Source of the DNA: Candidatus Bathyarchaeota archaeon
Lineage (GTDB): Archaea > Thermoproteota > Bathyarchaeia > Bathyarchaeales > Bathycorpusculaceae
Assembly: GCA_003164295.1 (NCBI GenBank)
Contig: PLTA01000007.1
Coordinates: forward strand, 1-54,735
DNA length: 54,735 bases
Reading direction: 5' to 3'
Positions 43,866 through 52,731 of this stretch are shown one piece after another (position 1 is the stretch's first letter; every line of letters begins with the position of its first letter). The position numbers and the translations under genes were made by a program. The notes beneath the pieces were generated by a model that was not told where the DNA came from, did not search any database, and saw only the letters and a program-made list of their open reading frames with translations.

Positions 43866-44150
43866 TTAAGTTTCCCAAAAATATTGGCTAGAAGGCGCTA
43901 ATGCATTAGTAGAAATGAAATAACGCTCACTGTCTAAAAGTAAACTTAGTTTATGTTGATTAACAAAATCTGTTATTAATAAAAGTCCGCTATTATTGAC
44001 TAAATCTTTTTCAATGGTTAATACAAATCCATCGTTTGTGGTATCTAGAATTTTTACTTCTAAGCTAAAATTTGCTCCAATTTCTCGTTTATAGACCATA
44101 GCCTCAAATATCTTCATTTTTTTGCCCGCCTGCCCAATTTTGTCGTTCAC
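43866..44150 (-). CDS. Hypothetical protein
   Basis: 94 residues; ATG 44117 (MKIFEAMVYKREIGANFSLE) is a likely start. The rest alternates strands and helices (VKILDTTNDGFVLTIEKDLV, then LLITDFVNQHKLSLLLDSER). No family recognised. Monocistronic with about 140 bp to the next gene upstream. Confidence 0.5.
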   Translation of the reverse strand: MNDKIGQAGKKMKIFEAMVYKREIGANFSLEVKILDTTNDGFVLTIEKDLVNNSGLLLITDFVNQHKLSLLLDSERYFISTNALAPSSQYFWET

Positions 44151-44293
44151 ATTTTAGCCCAAAATATCTGGTAAAGTGATTACAAACTTGGTTACTTATT
44201 ATATGGTCATGAACTCTCTTAAGGGTTCGCCTGAAAAAAGATGGAAAACACAAAATTTTCCTTTCAAAGCCACCTGTTTCAGAAGGAATCTTT

Positions 44294-44674
44294 TCAAGGC
44301 TCTGTATTGAACAATGGGCTGGAGATTATCATGTCTGCTGTTGCTCGGTTACAGGCAGTTGGAATATTGTACAAAACCGCCAATCTAAGAACTGCTTTGA
44401 CATCAACGTCATGAGGCTGCGACTCAAGTGGATCCCAAAAGAATATCAAAATATCCAGTTTTTTATTGGCTATCAAAGCTCCAAGCTCCATGTCTCCACC
44501 GTAAGGTCCACTTTTTAGCAGATTTATTTGTAATCCTGTTTTTTCAATTATTTGCCTTCCAGTAGTTCCTGTTGCGAATAAGTAATAATGCGATAAGGTT
44601 CCCTTGTTGAAGTCGCACCACTCAACGATGTCTTTTTTCTTGTTATCGTGTGCTACCAATGCAATAGTTTTCAT
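44294..44674 (-). CDS. mgsA: Methylglyoxal synthase
   Basis: Converts dihydroxyacetone phosphate to methylglyoxal and phosphate, a bypass of lower glycolysis. Motifs are near-canonical: [32 protein letters not shown], the phosphate loop [12 protein letters not shown] with the catalytic Asp, [20 protein letters not shown]-type segment, and [14 protein letters not shown]. 126 residues is normal length. Rare in archaea, so lateral acquisition is possible. Confidence 0.95.
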   Translation of the reverse strand: [126 protein letters not shown]

Positions 44675-44787
44675 GATTGGTTCTTCCCGATTGTTCTAAG
44701 CGTTACTAAAGCATCAAATAAAAACATAAGCGAAATTGTAAGGGATATCTATAGATAAATAACATTTTTTGAAATTAGGTTATTTTT

Positions 44788-45981
44788 TCAGATTACCGTT
44801 TTTCTGAAGAAATACCAGAACAACGTTACAGAAATGACGTATAATAATCCTGATAAAAAGAAAGGTGCAGCTAAGAGGCCCATAGCCATCAGGTATGCAC
44901 CTACGAAACTGCTTAATGCGTTTGGTAGACTCCATACGGCTGAATTTATTCCTGAAGCCGCTCCCCGTTCATCTTCAACAACAATGCCCATTATCATCGA
45001 CTGTTCCAATGGAGTTGACATGTTTAGTAAAAAGCTTCTAAAAGCGTAGGCAAAACCCGCAGAAAAGTACCCTGAGGAGATTGGAATGACACACATAAAT
45101 ACAGTGGAAAAGCCCTGCGTAACTGTGATAGCTTTAACTAAACCAATTCTTTTGGCAATTGAAGGTCCAGCAAGTGTCGCCACACCTGTAGCTAAACTTG
45201 ATAGACCCAATATTGGACCACTCGTTGCATCGCTTATGCCATACCGTAATCCCAGCCAAGCCGCCATCAACGGAACCACCATTCCCGCTCCGAAAGCAAT
45301 TAGACCACTTGTTAAAACATACTTTACCAATGGGTCCTTGGACTTGTGAGGAAGCATTCTTAGCCAGCTTACTCCATGCCTCTTTACTCTTCGAGGTTCG
45401 CTTATTCTGAACATAAAAAATGTCGAAGACAAGCTAAGAAGCGCCAAAACCACGTAAAGCAACACATGCCCTTCCATATTGCTGTACCCAAAACCCTCAA
45501 AAACCATCGTTAAAGGAATCATTAAACTGCCCACACCAAACGCAATAGCTTGAACAAAACCAAAAAGAGAATAAGCATCGGTTCTCCGCGTTTCATTAGC
45601 TTTTTCAGCAAGCAAGGCGTTCGCCGAAGCCGCAAAAGCCGCCTCAGCAATCCCTTCAGCCACTGCAGCAGCCAACAAAACACCTATGTTTGTTGTCAAA
45701 GCGAAAACAGCGATTATGGCGCTTGCCATTACATTTCCAACAATATATAATCTTTTTCTGCCGTACTTGTCAGCAGCAATTCCCAACGGAATACTCGCTA
45801 CAAAAGCCGACACTCCCATAACCGTTACGATTAATCCCATTAAGGGGATAGACAAACCTTGTACTGAAGTTAAGAAAAAAGAGAGGTCGGTGTAGAACAT
45901 GCCATAAGCGACAAATGGTAGCACCGCTGAATAAATCAGGTACTTAGCCTCTTTTGGCAACTCACGAAAACCACTAAACAA
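44788..45981 (-). CDS. Major facilitator superfamily transporter
   Basis: 397 residues with about 12 transmembrane helices. The conserved loop 2-3 motif reads GIAADKYGRKRLYIVG, and the loop after helix 8 includes GPSIAKRIGLVKAIT, the second-half equivalent. Helix 1 begins YLIYSAVLPFVAYGMF. Substrate unknown; drug-efflux-like carriers have similar architecture. Monocistronic. Confidence 0.9.
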   Translation of the reverse strand: MFSGFRELPKEAKYLIYSAVLPFVAYGMFYTDLSFFLTSVQGLSIPLMGLIVTVMGVSAFVASIPLGIAADKYGRKRLYIVGNVMASAIIAVFALTTNIGVLLAAAVAEGIAEAAFAASANALLAEKANETRRTDAYSLFGFVQAIAFGVGSLMIPLTMVFEGFGYSNMEGHVLLYVVLALLSLSSTFFMFRISEPRRVKRHGVSWLRMLPHKSKDPLVKYVLTSGLIAFGAGMVVPLMAAWLGLRYGISDATSGPILGLSSLATGVATLAGPSIAKRIGLVKAITVTQGFSTVFMCVIPISSGYFSAGFAYAFRSFLLNMSTPLEQSMIMGIVVEDERGAASGINSAVWSLPNALSSFVGAYLMAMGLLAAPFFLSGLLYVISVTLFWYFFRKTVI

Positions 45982-46243
45982 AGCAAACCCCGCTTCAAAC
46001 CACTGATATGTTTAAAATAATTTGGAAGTGTTTTGACTTATTCTTTACTTTTCACTCAAACAATATTCAATTTAAAACAAGAACTTCATGAAGTAAAACC
46101 TAGTTTTTAGGTTACTAACCTATATACTTAATGATACATTAGTAAACTATTGTCGGGATAATTCAAGAAAGAGTACTACCTGCGCTAAGTCGAACAGACT
46201 TTTTCAAGACAGTTTCTGGCAAATAACTTCATGAGGGGAAAAT

Positions 46244-46912
46244 TTGAATCAAAAAAAGCCAACGATAATGGAGCATCTTGCATTTCTATCCGTAAAACAA
46301 GGTGTGTATCTTGCTGAACTTTACGAAGCTATGGTAGCTGCAAGAGAAAAAGGAAAAATTAAATGCCAAAATCTATTAGTTGAATATCGCTGCAGTGTAA
46401 AAGATGAAGCCATATTCCTAATTACAAAAGACACCAAAGTAGTATTACAATTCAAGGTTGCAGAAGAGCTTCTATTAAGAAAAGACATTTCATTCGAACA
46501 TTGGATGGACACCGACAAAGTACGTAAACAGATGAACCGGCAAAGTTTCTCACCTAAAGTATCAGTTTTAGTTCAAGACCTAAGGCATGGTATGAAAAAA
46601 GTTAATTTGGAAGCTAAAGTTCTCGAGATTCCAACACCATTAACGGTCCAAACAAGGTACGGAAACAGCGCCAAAGTCACTAATGCTTTGATAGAGGATG
46701 AAACTGGAAACGTAAAAATTTGTCTTTGGAATGAACAGGCAGAGCTTTTTTGTGTTGGCGATACTATTCAGATTAAAAATGCTTCAGTTTCCACATTTAA
46801 AGGTGAAAGACAACTGCGCCTTGGAAAAAATGGAACAGCTACTGTACTTCAAAATCCTATAATTGGACGAAAGCAAGAACAAGCAGTCGCAAAAAGCAGA
46901 ATCTACGCTTAA
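46244..46912 (+). CDS. OB-fold nucleic-acid-binding protein (RPA/SOSS-B-like)
   Basis: 222 residues. The N-terminal half (about 1-100) is a helical domain (MEHLAFLSVKQGVYLAELYE). The C-terminal half is an OB fold: LEAKVLEIPTPLTVQTRYGN, then VTNALIEDETGNVKICLWNE, then VGDTIQIKNASVSTFKGERQ and LRLGKNGTATVL. This matches archaeal single-strand-binding RPA-like proteins. TTG start at 46244 with GAGGGG upstream. Probably binds ssDNA or RNA in replication, repair or transcription. Confidence 0.82.
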   Translation: MNQKKPTIMEHLAFLSVKQGVYLAELYEAMVAAREKGKIKCQNLLVEYRCSVKDEAIFLITKDTKVVLQFKVAEELLLRKDISFEHWMDTDKVRKQMNRQSFSPKVSVLVQDLRHGMKKVNLEAKVLEIPTPLTVQTRYGNSAKVTNALIEDETGNVKICLWNEQAELFCVGDTIQIKNASVSTFKGERQLRLGKNGTATVLQNPIIGRKQEQAVAKSRIYA

Positions 46913-46936
46913 ATTAAATTCAAACAAACCACTTTT

Positions 46937-47179
46937 TTAAAGTGTCCTTGGCTGTTTAATCCATATTTTGACGTTATTTTGTATTTTTATCCTTGCTTCT
47001 GTCTGCATCAATCTGATTTGCGCTTGAATTATTCGGTCATCTGTTGTATTAAATTCTTTTTTTAATGCGTTTTCCAGCTTGGGCAAGTTAATGTGTTCAG
47101 CCGCATCAACTATGTTCCAGAATCTATTTTGTATTTTTTCTCTTTTCTTTAACGCTTCACTTTCTGAATAAACAGTCAT
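46937..47179 (-). CDS. Hypothetical small helical protein
   Basis: 80 residues, no family recognised. Mainly helical (SEALKKREKIQNRFWNIVDA, then LENALKKEFNTTDDRIIQAQ), ending with a strand (ARIKIQNNVKIWIKQP). It could be a small winged-helix-like protein. Convergent with the OB-fold gene. Confidence 0.5.
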   Translation of the reverse strand: MTVYSESEALKKREKIQNRFWNIVDAAEHINLPKLENALKKEFNTTDDRIIQAQIRLMQTEARIKIQNNVKIWIKQPRTL

Positions 47180-47248
47180 TATTATCGTTGTATACGGTTT
47201 AGAAATGGGTTGATATCAACATTTGTGTCCATTTTTGTTAGTTAACCT

Positions 47249-47875
47249 CTAGCATGCTGTTGAATGCTGTCCCATTAACACTCGAAATCCACTTTCTCTT
47301 GCAAGAACCGTACAGTTCCCAAAGGTCTCTTTAAACAGAGCCGGTAAAGCTTTAGCGCCAATTTTAGATCGAATAACCATTTGAAAACTGGCTTTGTCCG
47401 CCATGACTCTTGGAGCTTGCGTAACGATTGTTTTAACAGTTTCCATGCCTGCGCTCACAGGCGGATTTGAAAGAATGCAATCAAAAACTAAATCTTCCAC
47501 TGGCTCATAGAAGTGGCCATAACGTACTTCAGCGTTAAACACTTTATTTAACGGAACATTTTTTCTAGCTAAACGTACGGCTCTTATGTTCACATCTGTC
47601 ATGAGAACTTGAAGATCTGGGTATAGTTTAGCGGCAACTATGCCCACTGCACCATATCCGCAGCCTATATCAAGAACGCATCCTGTTTTGGGCAGAATCA
47701 TAGATTCGATAAGTAATCTGGTGCCCAAATCAACTCGTCTCTTCGAAAAAACGCTTGACGCTGTCAAAAACTCGAAGTTTCTGTGGCAAAGGGTGGTTCG
47801 AACTAAACCGAACCGTTCTTTAGATGTGGGTTGAGCCGAAAAATAGTGCTCCGTGCTATTTTTGTCCTGATTCAT
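47249..47875 (-). CDS. Class I SAM methyltransferase (RsmC-like)
   Basis: 208 residues. An N-terminal beta-rich segment (RFGLVRTTLCHRNFEFLTAS and VFSKRRVDLGTRLLIESM) precedes the SAM domain: motif I VLDIGCGYGAVGIVAAK, LMTDVNIRAVRLARKN, and the substrate motif CILSNPPVSAGME, whose NPPV signature points to an exocyclic amino group of a base. Closest in type to small RsmC-like rRNA methyltransferases of archaea. Its start overlaps the end of cbf5 by 20 bp, so it is translationally coupled to it. An RNA target fits this operon. Confidence 0.88.
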   Translation of the reverse strand: MNQDKNSTEHYFSAQPTSKERFGLVRTTLCHRNFEFLTASSVFSKRRVDLGTRLLIESMILPKTGCVLDIGCGYGAVGIVAAKLYPDLQVLMTDVNIRAVRLARKNVPLNKVFNAEVRYGHFYEPVEDLVFDCILSNPPVSAGMETVKTIVTQAPRVMADKASFQMVIRSKIGAKALPALFKETFGNCTVLARESGFRVLMGQHSTAC

Positions 47876-48881
47876 TTGCTTTACCGCTTTTCCAAACCTT
47901 CGGATAAGTGCCTCTTAGCATCAACACTCTTTCCAACTCAGCAACAACTCCATGCTTCAATTCCATTATTTCCTGAGTTGATAAAAGCGCTCTTCCCAAC
48001 GCCACCGCTTCACCTTTCAACGTGAAAATTGCTAAAATCGAACCCTTCTCAATACCGCTTTCAACCTTGCACACTCCTGGGGCAGTCAAGTTCGCACCAT
48101 GGCACAACGCGTCAACAGCCGAGTCACGAACGACAATTTTCGGCAACAAAAATAATGCCTCTTCCATAGGAACGATGAATTTGTGCAAGATTGTCTCGTC
48201 TTTTTTCTCCTGCCACTCCCCAAACCAATAAGCTACATCATGCAGGGTAACTTTTGTAGTACTTGTTTCAGTAAATGATCCTGAACGTGTTCTGCGCAGC
48301 TCTTGCATGTGAGCGCCCACACCTAAAATTTCGCCGATGTCAAAGCAGAGTTTTCGAATGTACGTTCCAGCTTCGCAGCCTACTTTGAAGAGAACATTTC
48401 GTCCGTCCGTTTCTATATAATCAATGTAGTAGATGCGTCTGGTTCTTAATTGACGTTTAACGGCTGATCGTAGAGGTGGACGCTGATAAATTTCGTCTTC
48501 AAATTCGCTCAAAACCTCTTTAATTTGATCTTCTGGTGCATCTTTGTGAAGTTTCATTACGCAGACGTATTCTTTGCCGCTATAGAGAAAAGCTTGCACA
48601 ACCTTAGTGGAATCCTCTAAAGTGATAGGTAAAACACCAGTAACTTTCGGGTCTAAAGTTCCTCCATGTCCGATGGCAGTGACATGCAGGATTCTTTTTA
48701 CCCATGCCGCAACTTCATGACTTGTAGGACCAGCTGGCTTATCAAGATTTATCGTTCCATACTGAATGTACTTTTCTGCAGGTCTTTCAGAGGGCAAATG
48801 TCCATATTTTGGGTCGGTGGTATCCTCTGCCTTCGTTAACATTTCGCGTTTAATTTCCCACGGCGGGGTAGATCGAGCCAT
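47856..48881 (-). CDS. cbf5: tRNA/rRNA pseudouridine synthase Cbf5
   Basis: Catalytic subunit of H/ACA ribonucleoproteins that also forms psi55 in tRNA. 341 residues. The catalytic motif is GHGGTLDPKVTGVLPI with the active Asp. Other signatures are GTINLDKPAGPTSHEVAAWV, RPPLRSAVKRQLRTR, and CEAGTYIRKLCFDIG. A C-terminal PUA domain follows (about 255-330: LPKIVVRDSAVDALCHGANL). It lies between rpl14e (62 bp upstream) and the methyltransferase (20 bp overlap), an archaeal translation/ribosome operon. Confidence 0.97.
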   Translation of the reverse strand: MARSTPPWEIKREMLTKAEDTTDPKYGHLPSERPAEKYIQYGTINLDKPAGPTSHEVAAWVKRILHVTAIGHGGTLDPKVTGVLPITLEDSTKVVQAFLYSGKEYVCVMKLHKDAPEDQIKEVLSEFEDEIYQRPPLRSAVKRQLRTRRIYYIDYIETDGRNVLFKVGCEAGTYIRKLCFDIGEILGVGAHMQELRRTRSGSFTETSTTKVTLHDVAYWFGEWQEKKDETILHKFIVPMEEALFLLPKIVVRDSAVDALCHGANLTAPGVCKVESGIEKGSILAIFTLKGEAVALGRALLSTQEIMELKHGVVAELERVLMLRGTYPKVWKSGKANESGQK

Positions 48882-48943
48882 CTTAAGTATTTTCTCTCCT
48901 GATTAAGTGTAAGAAAAAGAAATTAGAGGTATTAAAGCTTAAA

Positions 48944-49222
48944 CTATGCAGTTTTCACAGGTTGCGTCATTTCTTGCAGTTTACCTGCCGATTCTAAGAC
49001 AGAAGTAACTTCCTCATCTGACGCGCCACGTTTAACTTCAACTTTATCTTGCAGAGGCATGACATGGTTAATGTTGACTCGTCTCCGCTTGATTCCAGTG
49101 ACTTTTTTTGGACCTGTTACTAAAACAAAGCTTTTATCCATAACATCTATTACGATGCATTTTTTGCCAGTCTCTCGGCCAGATTGTTTTACGCAAATTC
49201 TGCCAACTTCTATAGCGGGCAT
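48944..49222 (-). CDS. rpl14e: 50S ribosomal protein L14e
   Basis: 92 residues, archaeal/eukaryotic KOW-type ribosomal protein. MPAIEVGRICVKQSGRETGK at the start, then CIVIDVMDKSFVLVTGPKKV and TGIKRRRVNINHVMPL. ATG 49222 is set by AAGGAG seven to ten bases upstream; an upstream frame extension to 49252 is not needed. First gene of the rpl14e-cbf5-methyltransferase operon. Confidence 0.95.
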   Translation of the reverse strand: MPAIEVGRICVKQSGRETGKKCIVIDVMDKSFVLVTGPKKVTGIKRRRVNINHVMPLQDKVEVKRGASDEEVTSVLESAGKLQEMTQPVKTA

Positions 49223-49608
49223 GTTTTTTGTCTCCTTAAAAACAGAATACACCCATCCGTAGATATAAGCATAACATATTTTTCAAGCGAGAAATCCAAT
49301 TATAAACTAAGAGAAAACGGCTTTAATAAAAAAAGTTAAAATGTCAGTTGAGTCTAAACCCTGCAGTTAACATCATCTTCCTCAAGCACTTTCAAACTTT
49401 TCCTTGATGCTATCTCGGAATGCTCATAGTAACTTATAGGTCAGTGTGATGCCACCGTAGAGCGTGTTCCTCAACTGGCAATTATTATCTTACTCAACAT
49501 AGGATATACGGGCATGTTGGCACATGTTGACTACAAGAAAGAAATATAGATAGCCCAAAGGCATGCAAAAAACTTAAACAATACAGTGTTGACTGTATCG
49601 GTGCTGGT
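49223..49608. other. Intergenic region between rpl14e and tRNA-Leu
   Basis: Promoter region of the ribosomal operon on the left; promoter of tRNA-Leu on the right. Nothing else recognised. Confidence 0.4.
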
Positions 49609-49731
49609 GCCGGGGTATCCGAGCCAGGTCTAAATAGGTGGCCAGATAACGATTTACACCTAAGATATGGAGGAGGACTTAAGATCCTCTGGCGCAGGCC
49701 TTCGTGGGTTCAAGTCCCACCCCCGGCACCA
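49609..49731 (+). tRNA. tRNA-Leu (TAA) with D-loop insertion
   Basis: Acceptor GCCGGGG/CCCCGGC with A and encoded CCA. Anticodon stem GAGGA/TCCTC with loop CTTAAGA (anticodon TAA). Variable arm GGC-GCAG-GCC; T arm GTGGG-TTCAAGT-CCCAC. The D arm pairs TCCG with TGGA only if about 32 bases are removed from the loop. The insert forms its own stem, TAGGTG (49635-49640) with CACCTA. No intron at the usual 37/38 site. This is most simply a non-canonical D-loop intron. Confidence 0.88.
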
Positions 49732-49797
49732 CTATGTTAAAAACCACTGGGGGTTTGTCCTGGCGATGAATTTTACTTATTTTGGATTTTTTCATTT

Positions 49798-51093
49798 TTA
49801 TTTCCTCTTCTTGAACAATTTATGTCCGTCGAAATCGCAGACGAAGTCAAATCCTGCATCTATTAGTACGCAGGCTTCGGCTTCTGTCTTAGCTACTTTT
49901 GAAATAAAGTCTGTCTGGTCGGCAAATAGCGCTTCTTCGAGTTGTATGTAAATGAGCGTGTTTTTGATGTTTTTGTGGCCTAACACTTGCATGACGTAAA
50001 GCACGTCTTTGGTTCTGTGGTATTCCATGGTTCCTTTCCAGGTTCGCATTGTCTTGAACATAATTTTGCTTAAGCGTGGATTTTGGACTTTTTCTGCAAT
50101 GCGAGCTCGTTGGTCGGCGTAGTTGTCTCTGAAATTATCAAGTGGCATCTTTGGTTTAGCAAAGACGTATTTCCCGTAGTTTCTTGGCAGTTGGTGTAGC
50201 ATGCCTATGAGTTTGTGGCTTACTTTGAATATTCTTGGGTTGCTGTTTTTCTCTGGTGTAATTCTTACAGTATTGGTTTCGAAGTCAAAATCGTCCCATT
50301 GGGTTTGCCATGCTTCGCCGCATCTTATTCCTGTTTCCTTTAGCAGTTGGAGAAAGGTTCCTATTCTGTGACTGCATGCTGCGACTAGCTGGTCTATTTC
50401 TGTTTCCTTTGGAACGAATGGTAGCTTTGGAATGCCTGTATATTTTGGAGGACTCCAAGTTCCGCCAACCATTTTTAAGAAGCTTGAGTAAGCGTCGACT
50501 GCGTTAGCTTTTCTTCCTTCACACCATGGCTGTTTAGAAATGGCTCTTTTTACTGATTCGGGGTCATATAGGTCTGCTTCGCGCCTGGTAAGAATGCGTA
50601 ATAGCTTTGATCTGCCTAGAATTGTTGCGTCTCTGTAGCCTTCTTTTTTCATCCAAAAAGCAAATTCAACTAATTTTCCTTTGACTATCTCGCTTGTTTC
50701 GTTTCTCCGCAGAACTTCAGTTGTCTGTTGTTCTGCGACCAAGTTTTTCGTCTCCGTAACGCATACTTGATGAGTATTTACTATGCCATCTTTGCTTCTT
50801 AATACCTTCGATTCAATCATTTCAACTGTTTCAACGGCTTCCTTTGCTCTCCGAGCATCTTCAGGGTCAGAAAATCGCAATTCGCAGTCTCGGCAGAGCC
50901 ATCGCTGAATTTTTTCGCCGAACATTTGAAACCTTAAGCCGTCTCGCCAGACTCTTTTGTTGCCGCACTTTGGACAAGAAGGAATTGGGTGGCTGGCGCC
51001 CTCGTCCCCGCTTGAGGGTGACTTGTCGTTGCATAAATCGGCTTTGCTGAATATGCCTTCCGGAGCAATTGTTTCGTTGGTTTGTCCAGCCAT
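49798..51093 (-). CDS. Tyrosine recombinase with N-terminal zinc ribbon
   Basis: 431 residues. The N-terminal zinc ribbon is CPKCGNKRVW (C40, C43) and WLCRDCELRF (C67, C70). A core-binding domain spans about 120-215. The catalytic motifs are KETGIRCGEAWQTQW, MFKTMRTWKGT (second arginine), LGHKNIKNTLIYIQ with the final tyrosine. Intact. It lies 66 bp beyond the 3' end of tRNA-Leu and points toward it, so it may have used this tRNA, but no second copy of the tRNA end was found in the window. Similar zinc-ribbon integrases are widespread in archaeal chromosomes and may be domesticated. Confidence 0.88.
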   Translation of the reverse strand: MAGQTNETIAPEGIFSKADLCNDKSPSSGDEGASHPIPSCPKCGNKRVWRDGLRFQMFGEKIQRWLCRDCELRFSDPEDARRAKEAVETVEMIESKVLRSKDGIVNTHQVCVTETKNLVAEQQTTEVLRRNETSEIVKGKLVEFAFWMKKEGYRDATILGRSKLLRILTRREADLYDPESVKRAISKQPWCEGRKANAVDAYSSFLKMVGGTWSPPKYTGIPKLPFVPKETEIDQLVAACSHRIGTFLQLLKETGIRCGEAWQTQWDDFDFETNTVRITPEKNSNPRIFKVSHKLIGMLHQLPRNYGKYVFAKPKMPLDNFRDNYADQRARIAEKVQNPRLSKIMFKTMRTWKGTMEYHRTKDVLYVMQVLGHKNIKNTLIYIQLEEALFADQTDFISKVAKTEAEACVLIDAGFDFVCDFDGHKLFKKRK

Positions 51094-51111
51094 TTCCCTT
51101 TTCTTGCCTTC

Positions 51112-51387
51112 TTATTTTTGGTTAATTGGATCTGTTTGAGTAGTTTTGGTGAAGAGTTTTTGGAGCGCTTGGTGTTCCTGCATAAATGTTGTCAATGCTT
51201 TTTCTGTGAAGCCTGGTATCTTTGGGAAAGCGCCCAGTCCCTTGTCGAAGATGAGGTATAGCGTGTCGATGCCTTCTTTTCTTAGGGATTCGGCATATTC
51301 TTTGGGCAGTGTTAGAGTGTACTGTGTTGTGCCGTCGCGTTTTCGCATTTGGATTATTTTGTGTTCGACGATTTTTGGTATAGTCAT
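51112..51387 (-). CDS. AbrB-like DNA-binding protein
   Basis: 91 residues. It reads VEHKIIQMRKRDGTTQYTLT, then LPKEYAESLRKEGIDTLYLI, then FDKGLGAFPKI. This is the swapped-hairpin AbrB pattern with a variable C-terminal helix. It lies 18 bp upstream of the recombinase gene on the same strand, so it is probably co-transcribed and a regulator or accessory factor. Divergent from the wHTH gene across 84 bp, which contains the promoters for both. Confidence 0.7.
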   Translation of the reverse strand: MTIPKIVEHKIIQMRKRDGTTQYTLTLPKEYAESLRKEGIDTLYLIFDKGLGAFPKIPGFTEKALTTFMQEHQALQKLFTKTTQTDPINQK

Positions 51388-51471
51388 TATTCATCTCAGC
51401 TGTTGACTGGGATAATATTGGTCGATAATTATTTAAATGATGTTTCAGTATATCCCAATGGTTACTGAGAT

Positions 51472-52266
51472 ATGGCCAACGTAGCTAATTCAGGGGCAAA
51501 CGAAATACCAAAAACCCAGCTCATTCTGTCTCTATTAGCCGAACAAGGGCCAAAAACAGAATACGACCTGTACAAGCAACTGCCAAAGCTAAGCCATGGA
51601 ACAATCCATTTCTGCTTAAACAAGCTCGCCAAAGAAGGAGCCATAACTTACGATCAAAGTAAACATAATAGCAGGCAAACAAAAAAACAGTATTACCTCA
51701 CGTTTTTAGGGACCGTAACTCATGTGGCCAGTACTCTTTATTGGCGGACCCGGGAGGAGTTAAGCGATAATCAGATAGATGAACTCTGGAAACAGTTCGA
51801 GGAGGAAGATCAAGAGGAAATTATAGAGTTTCTTAGCAGGCAGGGAAAGCTTCTCAAGTATGCACTTTTTGAAGAGAGCCACTGGCTAGTTGACCACTAT
51901 CCGGGGATCGCCAGAGTACTCGCAATTATTGCTTATATTATTTGTGAGCATCCGCCTTCGCCGCAAAAGAATCTTCTTCTAGCGGCTGCAACTGGAAGAA
52001 GGCATTATTTGCTTTTTGACTGGAAAGAGCGTAAAGAGAAAATACCAAGCCAACAGGAGTTGATTGAGCAACTGCAGGATGCCTATAGACACGAATTTAC
52101 CCAACTTTTCTTTGAAGCAGTTGTCTCTATGAAAGATAGTGGCAAAGCTACTGCCAATCTTAAGCTACAGCAATTAGCTAAAGAAGAGCTTGAGGAAAAA
52201 AAACTTGAAACCACAGGAATAGAACTAGCTATTCAATTATTTGGCAGGCAGAAAAAGCAAAAATAG
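51472..52266 (+). CDS. Winged helix-turn-helix transcriptional regulator
   Basis: 264 residues. The N-terminal wHTH is QLILSLLAEQGPKTEYDLYK, then LSHGTIHFCLNKLAKEGAIT, then KKQYYLTFLGTVTHV (wing), similar to PadR/MarR-type domains. The C-terminal two thirds is helical and acidic, a possible ligand or dimerisation domain with no family match. It faces the AbrB-like gene; the non-coding hairpin region follows it directly, which could be a target or 3' UTR. Confidence 0.7.
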   Translation: MANVANSGANEIPKTQLILSLLAEQGPKTEYDLYKQLPKLSHGTIHFCLNKLAKEGAITYDQSKHNSRQTKKQYYLTFLGTVTHVASTLYWRTREELSDNQIDELWKQFEEEDQEEIIEFLSRQGKLLKYALFEESHWLVDHYPGIARVLAIIAYIICEHPPSPQKNLLLAAATGRRHYLLFDWKERKEKIPSQQELIEQLQDAYRHEFTQLFFEAVVSMKDSGKATANLKLQQLAKEELEEKKLETTGIELAIQLFGRQKKQK

Positions 52267-52286
52267 CTCAAGCAAACGAAATCGCA

Positions 52287-52414
52287 CACAGCGATGTCTT
52301 CTTCTTTTAAGAGACGAAGAAAAAATCGATTTTCCCCAATAGTAGTTTATTCTTCTACTAAATTGGGGCCACTTCATAAGCAAACTATTAACTAGCAGAA
52401 GAAGCGCCTCTGTG
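52287..52414. ncRNA. Candidate structured RNA with a long-range stem
   Basis: Outer pairing CACAG (52287-52291) with CTGTG (52410-52414) and CTTCTTCT (52298-52305) with AGAAGAAG (52397-52404). Inside, CCCCAAT (52334-52340) pairs with ATTGGGG (52362-52368) and continues as AGTAG/CTACT. Compensating long-range symmetry suggests an RNA or a protein-bound DNA structure. No known family. Confidence 0.4.
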
Positions 52415-52489
52415 CAACAACCTTCTTCTTTGGCAGGCTACGTTTGAAAGAACAATTAACATTTTTTTGCTTTTGTCGCTATACTAAGA

Positions 52490-52527
52490 AGTAGTTGAAC
52501 AAAGATTTTTTTCTCTGGTCAACTACT
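52490..52527. repeat. Hairpin 1 of the AGAAGTAGTTG family
   Basis: AGTAGTTGA (52490-52498) pairs with TCAACTACT (52519-52527), a 9-bp perfect stem, loop of 20 bases with a T-rich run. It is flanked by AAGA and ACC like the second hairpin 200 bp away. Confidence 0.5.
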
Positions 52528-52690
52528 ACCAAGATGCAACCTAAGACCCCTTGCAAGGCATAAACAAAAAAAGAATCCTTTTTTCCATTGTCTATTAGAA
52601 ATAATAGTATACTGAATTTGCTAGACGACTACTTCTAAGTTAAGACAGCTATTTTTGGCGCATAGCTTGTTCTGGCGTAGTCAAGATAGA

Positions 52691-52731
52691 AGTAGTTGTT
52701 CACCCTAAAAATTTCACCTAGAACAACTACT
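52691..52731. repeat. Hairpin 2 of the AGAAGTAGTTG family
   Basis: AGTAGTTGTTC (52691-52701) pairs with GAACAACTACT (52721-52731), an 11-bp perfect stem. Related half sites (ACTACTTCT) lie near 52630 and 52937. No gene overlaps. Candidate operator or structural repeat. Confidence 0.5.
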
